Origin: Capillimicrobium sp035565675
Lineage (GTDB): Bacteria; Actinomycetota; Thermoleophilia; Solirubrobacterales; Solirubrobacteraceae
Direction: 5' to 3'
Assembly: GCA_035565675.1 (NCBI GenBank)
Contig: DATMSA010000105.1
Span: 28,506 to 92,505, forward strand
Length of the DNA stretch: 64,000 bases
Shown piece by piece: positions 24,395 through 34,573 of this stretch. Made by a program: the position numbers and the translations under genes. Each line of letters begins with the position of its first letter. The first letter of the stretch is position 1. The notes below the pieces were generated by a model that was not told the origin of the DNA, did not search any database, and worked only from the letters and a program-made list of their open reading frames with translations.

Positions 24395-25498
24395 GCTATC
24401 TCCTGCTCGAGGACGGGACCCGCTTCGACGGGGACCCGGCCGGCGCGGCCGGCCACGTCACCGGAGAGGTGGTCTTCACCACCGGCATGAGCGGCTACCA
24501 GGAGTCGGTCACCGACCCCTCGTTCCGCCGCCAGATCATCGTCTTCACCTACCCGCACATCGGCAACTACGGCGTCAGCCAGGCGGCGATGGAGTCCGAT
24601 GCGATCCACGCGCGCGGCGTCGTGATGCGCTCGGCCGTCAACCACGCCGACGCACCGAACGCCGAGGGCGGCTGGCTGGACTGGCTGGACCGCGAGGGCG
24701 TGCCGGCGCTCACCGGCGTCGACACCCGCGCGGTCGTCCGCTACCTGCGCGACAAGGGCTCGATGCGCGGCGGGATCTTCCCGTCGTCGATGGCCGAGGC
24801 CGAGGCGATGGAGCACGTCCGGGCCGAGACGCCGATGACCGGCCTCGACCTGGCCCGCGAGGTCACCCCCGAGCGCGCGATCGTGCTCGGCGAGGAGAAC
24901 GACGGCCCGCGGATCGTCGCGATCGACACCGGCATCAAGGGGTCGATCGTGCGCAACCTGCTCGAGCGCGGCGCGCGCGTCGAGCTGCACCCGTGCACGA
25001 CGAGCGCGGCCGAGCTGGCCGCGCGCGACGGCGACGCCTACTTCCTGGCCAACGGCCCGGGCGACCCGGCCGCGCTCGGCTACGTCGTCGACACGCTGCG
25101 CGAGCTGATCGGCACCAAGCCGACGTTCGGGATCTGCCTGGGCCACCAGCTCCTGTCGCGAGCGGTCGGGCTGGAGACGTTCAAGCTCCCGTTCGGCCAT
25201 CGCGGCGCCAACCACCCGGTCAAGGACCTGGAGACCGGCACCGTCGAGATCACGTCGCAGAACCACGGGTTCGCGGTGGTCGGGCCGGGCGGCGAGCACC
25301 GCCTCGACACCGACGCGCCGGTGCGCTGGGAGACCGACTTCGGCGCCGCGCAGCTCTCGCACATCAACCTCTACGACCGCACGGTCGAGGGGCTCATGCT
25401 CCTCGACGTCCCCGGCGGCACCGTCCAGTACCACCCGGAGGCGGGCCCGGGACCGAACGACTCGCTGTACCTCTTCGATCGATTCCTGGAGCAGATCC

Positions 25499-25512
<14 letters not shown>
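24391..25512 (+). CDS. carA: Carbamoyl phosphate synthase small subunit
   Basis: A 373-residue glutaminase subunit that releases ammonia from glutamine for CarB. The N-terminal CPSase_sm domain has T-G-M-S-G-Y-Q-E. The class I amidotransferase domain has the catalytic cysteine in F-G-I-C-L-G-H-Q and the His/Glu pair in Q-Y-H-P-E-A-G-P-G-P. The ATG overlaps the pyrC stop, and the last 14 bases overlap carB. It serves both pyrimidine and arginine synthesis. Confidence 0.95.
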
Positions 25513-28585
<3,073 letters not shown>

Positions 28586-28596
28586 GCGCCCGGCAC

Positions 28597-28643
28597 GCGA
28601 GTGGCGATTTCTTTCCAGGGGGTGGAAAGAAATCGCCACTCGC
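28597..28643. terminator. Long perfect hairpin between carB and pyrD
   Basis: The left arm 28597-28616 and right arm 28624-28643 are exact inverted copies over 20 bases; one more A-T pair leaves a GGGGG loop. The arms include TTTCTTTCC / GGAAAGAAA, unusually AT-rich for this DNA. It lies 12 bases after the carB stop, between convergent genes, and could end transcription from either side, but no T-run follows. Its perfection suggests recent origin or strong selection. Confidence 0.65.
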
Positions 28644-28704
28644 GGCAGCGACGCGTGCGTTCCCCACCACGCGCGCGCGGCCGCCGCGCCGCGCTCTCCG
28701 CGTG

Positions 28705-28751
28705 GCCGTTGTCAGATCCAGCTCGCTATGCGATCTCGATCCGACAACGGC
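28705..28751. terminator. Second hairpin between carB and pyrD
   Basis: GCCGTTGTCAGATC (28705-28718) and GATCCGACAACGGC (28738-28751) are inverted copies matching at 13 of 14 positions, with a 19-base loop that holds an extra GATC. It also spans 47 bases like the first hairpin. Placed 23 bases after the pyrD stop, it is the likelier terminator for that gene. Confidence 0.5.
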
Positions 28752-28774
28752 GGCCCGGGCGACCGCTCGCGGGC

Positions 28775-29866
28775 CTACGCGGCCTGGGGCACGCCCGCGC
28801 CCACGGCGTCCTGCACGCGGGCGTACCCCTGCCCGCGCGCGAGCGCGGCCAGCTCGCGGTTCAGGCGCGCCGGGAACCCGGGGCCCTCGTAGACGAACGC
28901 GGTGTAGACCTCGACGAGGGTCGCGCCGGCCAGCACCCGCTCCCACGCGTCGGCGGCGGTCTCGATGCCGCCGGCCGCGACGAGCACGAGCCGGTCTCCC
29001 GCGCGCGCCCGCGCGCGGCGCAGCACGGCCAGCGCTCGCGGCGCCAGCGGCGCGCCCGAGATCCCGCCGCCCTCGAACGCGGCGTCGGCCCGCGCGCGGT
29101 CGGCGCGCAGCACCGAGCGGTCGATCGTCGTGTTCGTCGCGATGAGCCCCGCCAGCCCCAGCTCGAGCGCCAGGTCCACGACGGCGTCGACGTCCTCGTC
29201 GGCGAGGTCGGGCGCCACCTTCACGAGCACGGGCGTGCCGCCGGCCTCGCCGGCCACCGCCTCCAGCAGCGGGCGCAGCGCGTCCGGGTCCTGCAGCGAC
29301 CGCAGCCCGGCCGTGTTCGGCGAGCTGACGTTCACGACCAGGAAGTCGCTGACCGGCGCGACCGCCGCGGTCGAGCGGCGGTAGTCGTCGACCGCGCCGT
29401 CCAGCGGCGCCGCCTTCGACTTGCCGACGTTCGCGCCCACGACGCCGGCGGCGCGGTCGCGGCGCGCCAGCCGGGCCGCCGCCGCGGCCGCGCCCTCGTT
29501 GTTGAACCCGAACCGGTTGAGCAGCGCGCGGTCGCCCGGCAGGCGCGCCAGGCGCGGCGGGTCGTTGCCCGGCTGCGGCAGCGCCGTCACGGTCCCGACC
29601 TCGACGAACCCGAACCCGAGCGCGAGCGCGGCGTCGAACAGCCGGGCGTCCTTGTCGAAGCCCGCCGCGAGGCCCACCGGGCTGGGCAGGTCGAGCCCGA
29701 GCGCCCGCGTCCGCAGGGCCGGGTCGGCGGGCACGCAGCGGCGGCGCGCCAGGGCCCGCAGCGGGCGGACCGCGGTCAGGATCGACAGTGCCAGCGCGCC
29801 CAGTCGATGGGCGGTCTCGGCCGGAAGGAGGAAGAGCAGCGGGCGCAGGAGACGGCGGTACGCCAT
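28775..29866 (-). CDS. pyrD: Dihydroorotate dehydrogenase (quinone), class 2
   Basis: A 363-residue membrane-associated flavoenzyme that passes electrons from dihydroorotate to quinone. The N-terminal amphipathic helix (about residues 1-35) is the class 2 membrane and quinone-binding region. The FMN barrel has A-A-G-F-D-K-D, N-R-F-G-F-N-N, N-V-S-S-P-N-T (catalytic Ser), A-T-N-T-T and A-A-G-G-I. The ATG at 29866 is used since it begins the amphipathic helix. It supplies the fourth step of the pathway from a separate convergent unit. Confidence 0.93.
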   Translation of the reverse strand: MAYRRLLRPLLFLLPAETAHRLGALALSILTAVRPLRALARRRCVPADPALRTRALGLDLPSPVGLAAGFDKDARLFDAALALGFGFVEVGTVTALPQPGNDPPRLARLPGDRALLNRFGFNNEGAAAAAARLARRDRAAGVVGANVGKSKAAPLDGAVDDYRRSTAAVAPVSDFLVVNVSSPNTAGLRSLQDPDALRPLLEAVAGEAGGTPVLVKVAPDLADEDVDAVVDLALELGLAGLIATNTTIDRSVLRADRARADAAFEGGGISGAPLAPRALAVLRRARARAGDRLVLVAAGGIETAADAWERVLAGATLVEVYTAFVYEGPGFPARLNRELAALARGQGYARVQDAVGAGVPQAA

Positions 29867-29947
29867 GAGACGCCGGAGTCTGTCATGTCCACTTCCAAAA
29901 TGCCTGCAAATCGTGAAATCGAGGGTCAACCAGCCTCCACATCCTTC

Positions 29948-30015
29948 GACCTGAAGTTGAGGTCAAGGCAGATTTGGCTGTCGCGGCTTGATCACCCGCA
30001 CGTCCTATGTAGACT
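29948..30015 (+). promoter_or_regulatory. mihF promoter with upstream inverted repeat
   Basis: TTGATC at 29988-29993 and TAGACT at 30010-30015 are 16 bases apart. The -10 ends 8 bases before the ATG, so the transcript is probably leaderless. GACCT-GAAGTTG-AGGTC at 29948-29964 is an inverted repeat just upstream that could bind a regulator. Confidence 0.6.
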
Positions 30016-30023
30016 CGCCGCCC

Positions 30024-30368
30024 ATGCCGCCGTCCCCCTCGAACACCGCCTCCAAGACCTCGGCGGCTCCTGAGCGCTCCCTCGTCCAGCGGATGGAGGC
30101 CCTCCAGCGGGCCAACGACATCCGCAGCCGCAGGGCCCAGCTGAAGCGCGATCTGCGCGCCGGACGCGCGTCGATCCATCAGCTGCTGCTCGAGCCGCCG
30201 GAATGGGTCGAGACGGCCAAGGTCTTCGACATGCTCCTGGCCGTTCCGAAGTATGGCCGCGTGAAGGTCAACAAGATCCTCCAGCAGTGCCGCATCTCGC
30301 CGTCGAAGACGATCGGCGGGCTCTCGGAGCGCCAGCGCACCGAGCTCGTCGGGATGCTGCGCCGCTGA
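30024..30368 (+). CDS. mihF: Actinobacterial integration host factor (mIHF)
   Basis: A 114-residue nucleoid protein of the mIHF family. It shows R-A-N-D-I-R-S-R-R-A-Q-L-K-R-D-L, then P-P-E-W, L-L-L/M-A-V-P-K-Y-G-R-V-K and the helix-two-turn-helix region C-R-I-S-P-S-K-T-I-G-G-L. These proteins bind and bend DNA and are usually essential. The N-terminal 25 residues are Ser/Pro/Ala-rich and probably disordered. The gene is placed before gmk-rpoZ as in many actinobacteria. Its stop TGA overlaps the apparent CTG start of gmk. Confidence 0.93.
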   Translation: MPPSPSNTASKTSAAPERSLVQRMEALQRANDIRSRRAQLKRDLRAGRASIHQLLLEPPEWVETAKVFDMLLAVPKYGRVKVNKILQQCRISPSKTIGGLSERQRTELVGMLRR

Positions 30369-30940
30369 GCGCGGTCTTCGTCATCACGGGCCCGTCGGGG
30401 GTCGGCAAGGGGACGCTGATCCGGGCGCTGCTCCAGCGCGTGCCAGAGCTGGAGCTGTCCGTCAGCGCCACGACCCGCCGCCCCCGACCGGGCGAGACCC
30501 AGGGCGCCGACTACCACTTCCTCTCCGACGAGGAGTTCGCGCGACTGGTCGACGCGGGCGAGTTCGTCGAGTGGGCCGAGTACTCGGGCCGCCGCTACGG
30601 CACCCTGCGCTCCGAGCTGGAGGACCGCGTCAACGCGGGCCGTCCGGTCGTGCTGGAGATCGAGGTGCAGGGCGCCCGCCAGGTGCGTCGCACGGTCCCC
30701 GACGCCGTCCAGATCTTCATCGCGCCGCCGTCGCCCGAGACGCTGCGCCTGCGGCTCATCGGCCGCGGCACCGACAGCGAGGAGGAGATCGAGCGCCGCC
30801 TCGCGGTCGCCCTCGACGAGCTCGCCGCGCGCGAGGAGTTCCCCTACGTGGTCGTCAACGACCGCCTGGAGGAGGCCGTCGAACGCCTCGTGGCGATCGT
30901 AAAGAAGCACTTAGGCGAGTCGGTACCCTCAGGGGCATGA
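30365..30940 (+). CDS. gmk: Guanylate kinase, apparent CTG start
   Basis: A 191-residue kinase that makes GDP from GMP. The P-loop is G-P-S-G-V-G-K-G-T at residues 8-16. The GMP-binding region has S-A-T-T-R-R-P-R-P-G-E and D-Y-H-F-L, and E-I-E-V-Q-G-A follows. No ATG, GTG or TTG lies in frame near the expected start. CTG at 30365 overlaps the mihF stop (CTGA) and gives the expected short lead L/M-S-A-V-F-V-I-T. The next in-frame GTG would delete the P-loop. It is coupled to rpoZ by ATGA. Confidence 0.9.
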   Translation: MSAVFVITGPSGVGKGTLIRALLQRVPELELSVSATTRRPRPGETQGADYHFLSDEEFARLVDAGEFVEWAEYSGRRYGTLRSELEDRVNAGRPVVLEIEVQGARQVRRTVPDAVQIFIAPPSPETLRLRLIGRGTDSEEEIERRLAVALDELAAREEFPYVVVNDRLEEAVERLVAIVKKHLGESVPSGA

Positions 30941-31164
30941 TCTCCCCGCGCATCGACCGCCTCCTGGAGAACGTCGACAGCAACTACGCCTCCGTGATCG
31001 TGGCCGCCAAGCGCGCGCGCCAGATCAACTCCTACTACCACAACCTCGGCGAGGGCACGTTCGACGAGTTCCCGCCGCCGATGGTCGACACGGCTTCGAA
31101 GAACTACCTGACGATCGCTCTCGAGGAAGTCGCCTCGGGGAAGATCAAGTACCACTACCGGTAA
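30937..31164 (+). CDS. rpoZ: RNA polymerase omega subunit
   Basis: A 75-residue omega subunit that helps assemble and stabilise RNA polymerase. Family marks are I-D-R-L-L-E-x-V-D-S-N-Y-A-S-V-I-V-A-A-K-R-A-R-Q-I-N, and the L-T-I-A-L-E-E-V-A-S-G-K-I segment near the end. The ATG overlaps the gmk stop. The gmk-rpoZ-coaBC order is widespread in actinobacteria and firmicutes. Confidence 0.95.
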   Translation: MISPRIDRLLENVDSNYASVIVAAKRARQINSYYHNLGEGTFDEFPPPMVDTASKNYLTIALEEVASGKIKYHYR

Positions 31165-31207
31165 CCCGGCCGAACCCGGCCAGGTCCCACGCGGGAGGGA
31201 GAACGCG

Positions 31208-32473
31208 GTGGCCCGGATCCTCCTGGGCGTCAGCGGAGGGATCGCCGCCTACAAGGCGCTCGAGCTCGTGCGCCTGGCCACCGCCGCCGGTCACGCGGTG
31301 CGCGTCGTCCAGACGCCGACCGCCCAGCGCTTCGTCGGCGCCGCCTCCTTCGCCGCGCTGACGGGCGCGCCCGTCCTCACCGACGAGTTCGAGCGCGACC
31401 CGGCCCGCGGCGCGTTCCCCGACCAGTCGCCACCCGAGCACGACCCGCTCTCGCACCTGGAGCTGGTCCGCAACGCCGACGCCTACCTCGTCGCGCCGGC
31501 GACCGCGAACACGATCGCCAAGCTTGCCCACGGCCACGCCGACAACCTCCTCACGAGCGCCGCGCTGGCGGCCCGCTGCCCGCTCGTCGTCGCGCCCGCG
31601 ATGAACGACGCGATGTGGGCCAACCCGGCGACCGTCGCCAACGTCGAGACGCTGCGCGCCCGCGGTGTCACCGTCCTGGAACCCGGCACCGGGCGGCTGG
31701 CCTCCAAGGGCGAGGCCGGCGCCGGCCGCCTGCCCGAGCCCGCCGAGCTGCTGGCCGCCGTCGAGGCGGTCCTGCCCGCCGCGACCGGCGGCCCGATGGA
31801 CGGCCTGCGGGTCCTGATCTCCGCCGGCGGCACCCGCGAGCCGATCGACGCCGTGCGCTTCGTCGGCAACCGCTCGTCGGGGCGGATGGGCTTCGCGCTG
31901 GCCGACGAGGCCGCCGCGCGCGGCGCGCGCGTCACCGTCGTGGCCGCCAACGTGTCGCTCCCGCGCAACCCGCGCGTGGAGGTCGTCGACGTCGAGACCG
32001 CCGCCGAGCTGCAGGCCGCCTGCGAGGCCCGCTTCGACGACTGCGACGTCCTGCTGATGGCGGCCGCCGTCGCCGACTTCCGCCCCGCCGACGTCGCCGG
32101 CCACAAGCTGAAGAAGGACCAGGTCGGCGAGCGGATGGAGATGGTGCTCGAGCGCACGCCCGACGTCCTGTCGGGTCTGGCCGCCCGCCGCCGTCCCGGC
32201 CAGACGCTGGTCGGGTTCGCCGCCGAGACCGGCGAGCAGGCCGTCGAGTACGGCCGCCGCAAGCTCCGCGCCAAGGACCTCGACGCCGTCGTCGTCAACG
32301 ACGTCGCCGCGCCCGGCGCCGGCTTCGACGTGCCGACCAACGAGGTGACGATCGTGACCGCCGATGCCGAGACCCACGTGCCGATGGGCGCCAAGAGCGC
32401 CGTCGCGGCCGCCGTCCTCGACGTCGTGACCGCGCTGCGCGCGCCCGCCTCCCAGGCCGGGAGCGTGCGGTGA
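31208..32473 (+). CDS. coaBC: Bifunctional phosphopantothenoylcysteine decarboxylase/synthase
   Basis: A 421-residue two-domain coenzyme A enzyme. The N-terminal CoaC flavin domain (about 1-190) has the start G-V-S-G-G-I-A-A-Y-K and the substrate motif P-A-M-N-D-A-M-W. The C-terminal CoaB domain has I-S-A-G-G-T-R-E-P-I-D, N-R-S-S-G-R-M-G and the loop K-L-K-K. The GTG at 31208 follows GGGAGGGAG. The stop overlaps the MoxR gene start. Confidence 0.94.
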   Translation: MARILLGVSGGIAAYKALELVRLATAAGHAVRVVQTPTAQRFVGAASFAALTGAPVLTDEFERDPARGAFPDQSPPEHDPLSHLELVRNADAYLVAPATANTIAKLAHGHADNLLTSAALAARCPLVVAPAMNDAMWANPATVANVETLRARGVTVLEPGTGRLASKGEAGAGRLPEPAELLAAVEAVLPAATGGPMDGLRVLISAGGTREPIDAVRFVGNRSSGRMGFALADEAAARGARVTVVAANVSLPRNPRVEVVDVETAAELQAACEARFDDCDVLLMAAAVADFRPADVAGHKLKKDQVGERMEMVLERTPDVLSGLAARRRPGQTLVGFAAETGEQAVEYGRRKLRAKDLDAVVVNDVAAPGAGFDVPTNEVTIVTADAETHVPMGAKSAVAAAVLDVVTALRAPASQAGSVR

Positions 32474-33429
32474 GCGCGACCGAGCGCCTGTCCCCGGGCG
32501 AGGCCGCCGACGCCGCCGACACGCTGCGCCGCGTGGCCGAGAACATCGGCCGCGCCGTCGAGGTCCGCGACGAGGTCGTCACCGGCGTGCTCGTCGCGCT
32601 CGCCGCCGACGGCCACGTGCTCGTCGAGGACCTGCCGGGCGTCGGCAAGACCACGCTCGCGCGCGCCCTGGCCCGCTCGCTGGACCTCTCGTTCTCGCGC
32701 GTGCAGGGCACCGCCGACCTGCTGCCCGCCGACCTCGTCGGCACGAACGTCTACGACCAGCGCGAGGGCGTCTTCGTCTTCCGCCCGGGCGCGATCTTCG
32801 CCAACGTCGTCCTCGTCGACGAGATCAACCGCGCCTCGCCGAAGACGCAGTCGGGCCTGCTGGAGTGCATGCAGGAGGGCCGCGTCACCGTCGAGCGCAC
32901 CACGCACGACCTGGCCCGCCCGTTCATCGTCTTCGCCACGCAGAACCCGGTCGAGTTCGAGGGCACCTACCCGCTGCCGGAGGCGCAGGTGGACCGCTTC
33001 ATGGTGCGCATCTCGCTCGGCTACCCGTCGCGCGCCTCCGAGGTCGCGATGCTGCACGAGCACGAGCGCGGCGACCGCGTGGCCGGCCTGGAGCCGGTCG
33101 CCTCCGCCGCCCAGGTGCTCGCCGCGCAGGCGGCCGCCAACGCCGTGCACGCGTCCGACGCGCTGCGCGGCTACATCGTCGACCTGCTGCAGCGCACCCG
33201 GAAGGACCCGCGCGTCGAGCTGGGCGCCTCGCCCCGCGCCGGCCTGCTGCTGCTGCGCGCCGCGAAGGCGCGCGCGCTGCTCGAGGGCCGCGACCACGCG
33301 CTGCCCGACGACGTGCAGGCGCTCGCCCAGGTGGTGCTGTCGCACCGCATCCTCCTCGGACCCGAGGCGGTGGGGGAGACCGCCGAGGCCGTGATCGCCG
33401 ACGCGGTGGCGGCCACGCCCGCGCTGTAG
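32470..33429 (+). CDS. MoxR-type AAA+ ATPase
   Basis: A 319-residue AAA ATPase of the MoxR/RavA group, thought to act as a chaperone that matures partner proteins. Walker A is G-V-G-K-T-T near residue 60, Walker B is V-L-V-D-E-I-N-R, and the sensor region has T-Q-N-P-V-E-F-E-G-T-Y-P-L-P-E-A-Q-x-D-R-F. It precedes a DUF58 protein and a transglutaminase-type membrane protein, the usual trio. It begins at the GTG of a GTGA overlap with coaBC. Confidence 0.92.
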   Translation: MSATERLSPGEAADAADTLRRVAENIGRAVEVRDEVVTGVLVALAADGHVLVEDLPGVGKTTLARALARSLDLSFSRVQGTADLLPADLVGTNVYDQREGVFVFRPGAIFANVVLVDEINRASPKTQSGLLECMQEGRVTVERTTHDLARPFIVFATQNPVEFEGTYPLPEAQVDRFMVRISLGYPSRASEVAMLHEHERGDRVAGLEPVASAAQVLAAQAAANAVHASDALRGYIVDLLQRTRKDPRVELGASPRAGLLLLRAAKARALLEGRDHALPDDVQALAQVVLSHRILLGPEAVGETAEAVIADAVAATPAL

Positions 33430-33442
33430 CGGAGGCGTGGGG

Positions 33443-34573
33443 ATGGGGGCGCGCGCGACTCGACGCTTCGGCCAGGTCGACGCGCGAGGCGGCCTGCGGC
33501 TGCTCGGCGTGGCGCTGTTCCTGCTCGCCGGCGCGGGGCTGTTCGACTGCGAGCCGCTGTTCGTGCCCGCCGCGACGCTGCTGGTGCTGTCGCTCGGCTC
33601 GCTGGGCTGGGCGGTCGCCGGCGCGTTCGGCGCACGCGTGGACCGCAGCGTCGGGGTGCGGCGCGCGGTGGAGGGGGAGGCGGTCGAGGTGCGCCTCGCG
33701 GCCCGCGGCGGACCGCTGGGCCTGCTCGGCGCGCGGCTCGTGGACCCGCTGATCGACGAGCCGCGCCGCCTGGGCTGGGGGCGCCGGGCGCGGCTGCGCG
33801 TGCAGGCTCGCTTCGAGCGCCGCGGCCGTCGCGAGCTGGGGCCGCCGTCGCTGCGCTTCGGCGACCCGCTCGGGCTGGTGACCGCCCGCGTCGACGGCGA
33901 CGGGCCGCCCGCGTCCGTGCTCGTGCTCCCGCGCGTGGAGCCGGTCGTGGCCGTCGGCCGCGACGACGGCGGCGACGGGACCGGCGCCGGCGGCCGGCGC
34001 TCCGGCTTCGGCGCCGCGGAGGTCGAGCTCGACGGGCTGCGTCCTGCCCGCGAGGGCGCGTCGGCGGCCCGCATCCACTGGCCGTCGCTGGCCCGCGGCG
34101 CCGGCCTCATGGAGCGCCGCCTGCGCCCGGAGGCCGACGCCCGCCCGCTCGTCGCCCTCGACGCGCGCCTGCCGGCCGGCGACGAGGCGCTCGACGACGC
34201 GGTGCGCGCCGCGGCGTCGCTCACCGTGCACCTCGCGCGCCGCGGCGGCGTCGCGCTGCTGCTGCCGGGCGACCGGCGGCCGGTGACGCTCGACGGCGAC
34301 CTGCACGGCTGGACGGCCCAGCACGTCCGCCTCGCGCTGCTCGAGGGCGGGGCCGGGCCCCTGCCGGCCGCGCTGTCGGGCCGCCGCGGGCCGCTGCTGC
34401 TCGTCATCGCCCACGTGCCGGCGCGCGTCCCGCGCCTGCTGGTCAGCTCGCCGTCGAGCCGGCGCGTCCTCGTCGCGCCCGGCGAGCTCGCCGGCCGGCG
34501 GGCCGCGTTCTCGGTCGCCGGCTGCCACGGGTACGTGCTCGGCTCGGTCGCGGGGGAGCGGATGGCGGCGTGA
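33443..34573 (+). CDS. DUF58 domain protein
   Basis: A 376-residue protein with two membrane helices near residues 20-65 and a DUF58/von Willebrand-like region in the second half. The P-A-R-E-G-A-S-A-A-R-I-H-W-P-S-L-A-R segment corresponds to the Y-x-x-G-D-x-x-R-x-I-x-W block of the family, with the usual Asp replaced. The ATG at 33443 is chosen because GGAGG sits 7 bases before it; a GTG at 33437 is too close. Between the MoxR and transglutaminase genes it is a likely MoxR client. Confidence 0.82.
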   Translation: MGARATRRFGQVDARGGLRLLGVALFLLAGAGLFDCEPLFVPAATLLVLSLGSLGWAVAGAFGARVDRSVGVRRAVEGEAVEVRLAARGGPLGLLGARLVDPLIDEPRRLGWGRRARLRVQARFERRGRRELGPPSLRFGDPLGLVTARVDGDGPPASVLVLPRVEPVVAVGRDDGGDGTGAGGRRSGFGAAEVELDGLRPAREGASAARIHWPSLARGAGLMERRLRPEADARPLVALDARLPAGDEALDDAVRAAASLTVHLARRGGVALLLPGDRRPVTLDGDLHGWTAQHVRLALLEGGAGPLPAALSGRRGPLLLVIAHVPARVPRLLVSSPSSRRVLVAPGELAGRRAAFSVAGCHGYVLGSVAGERMAA

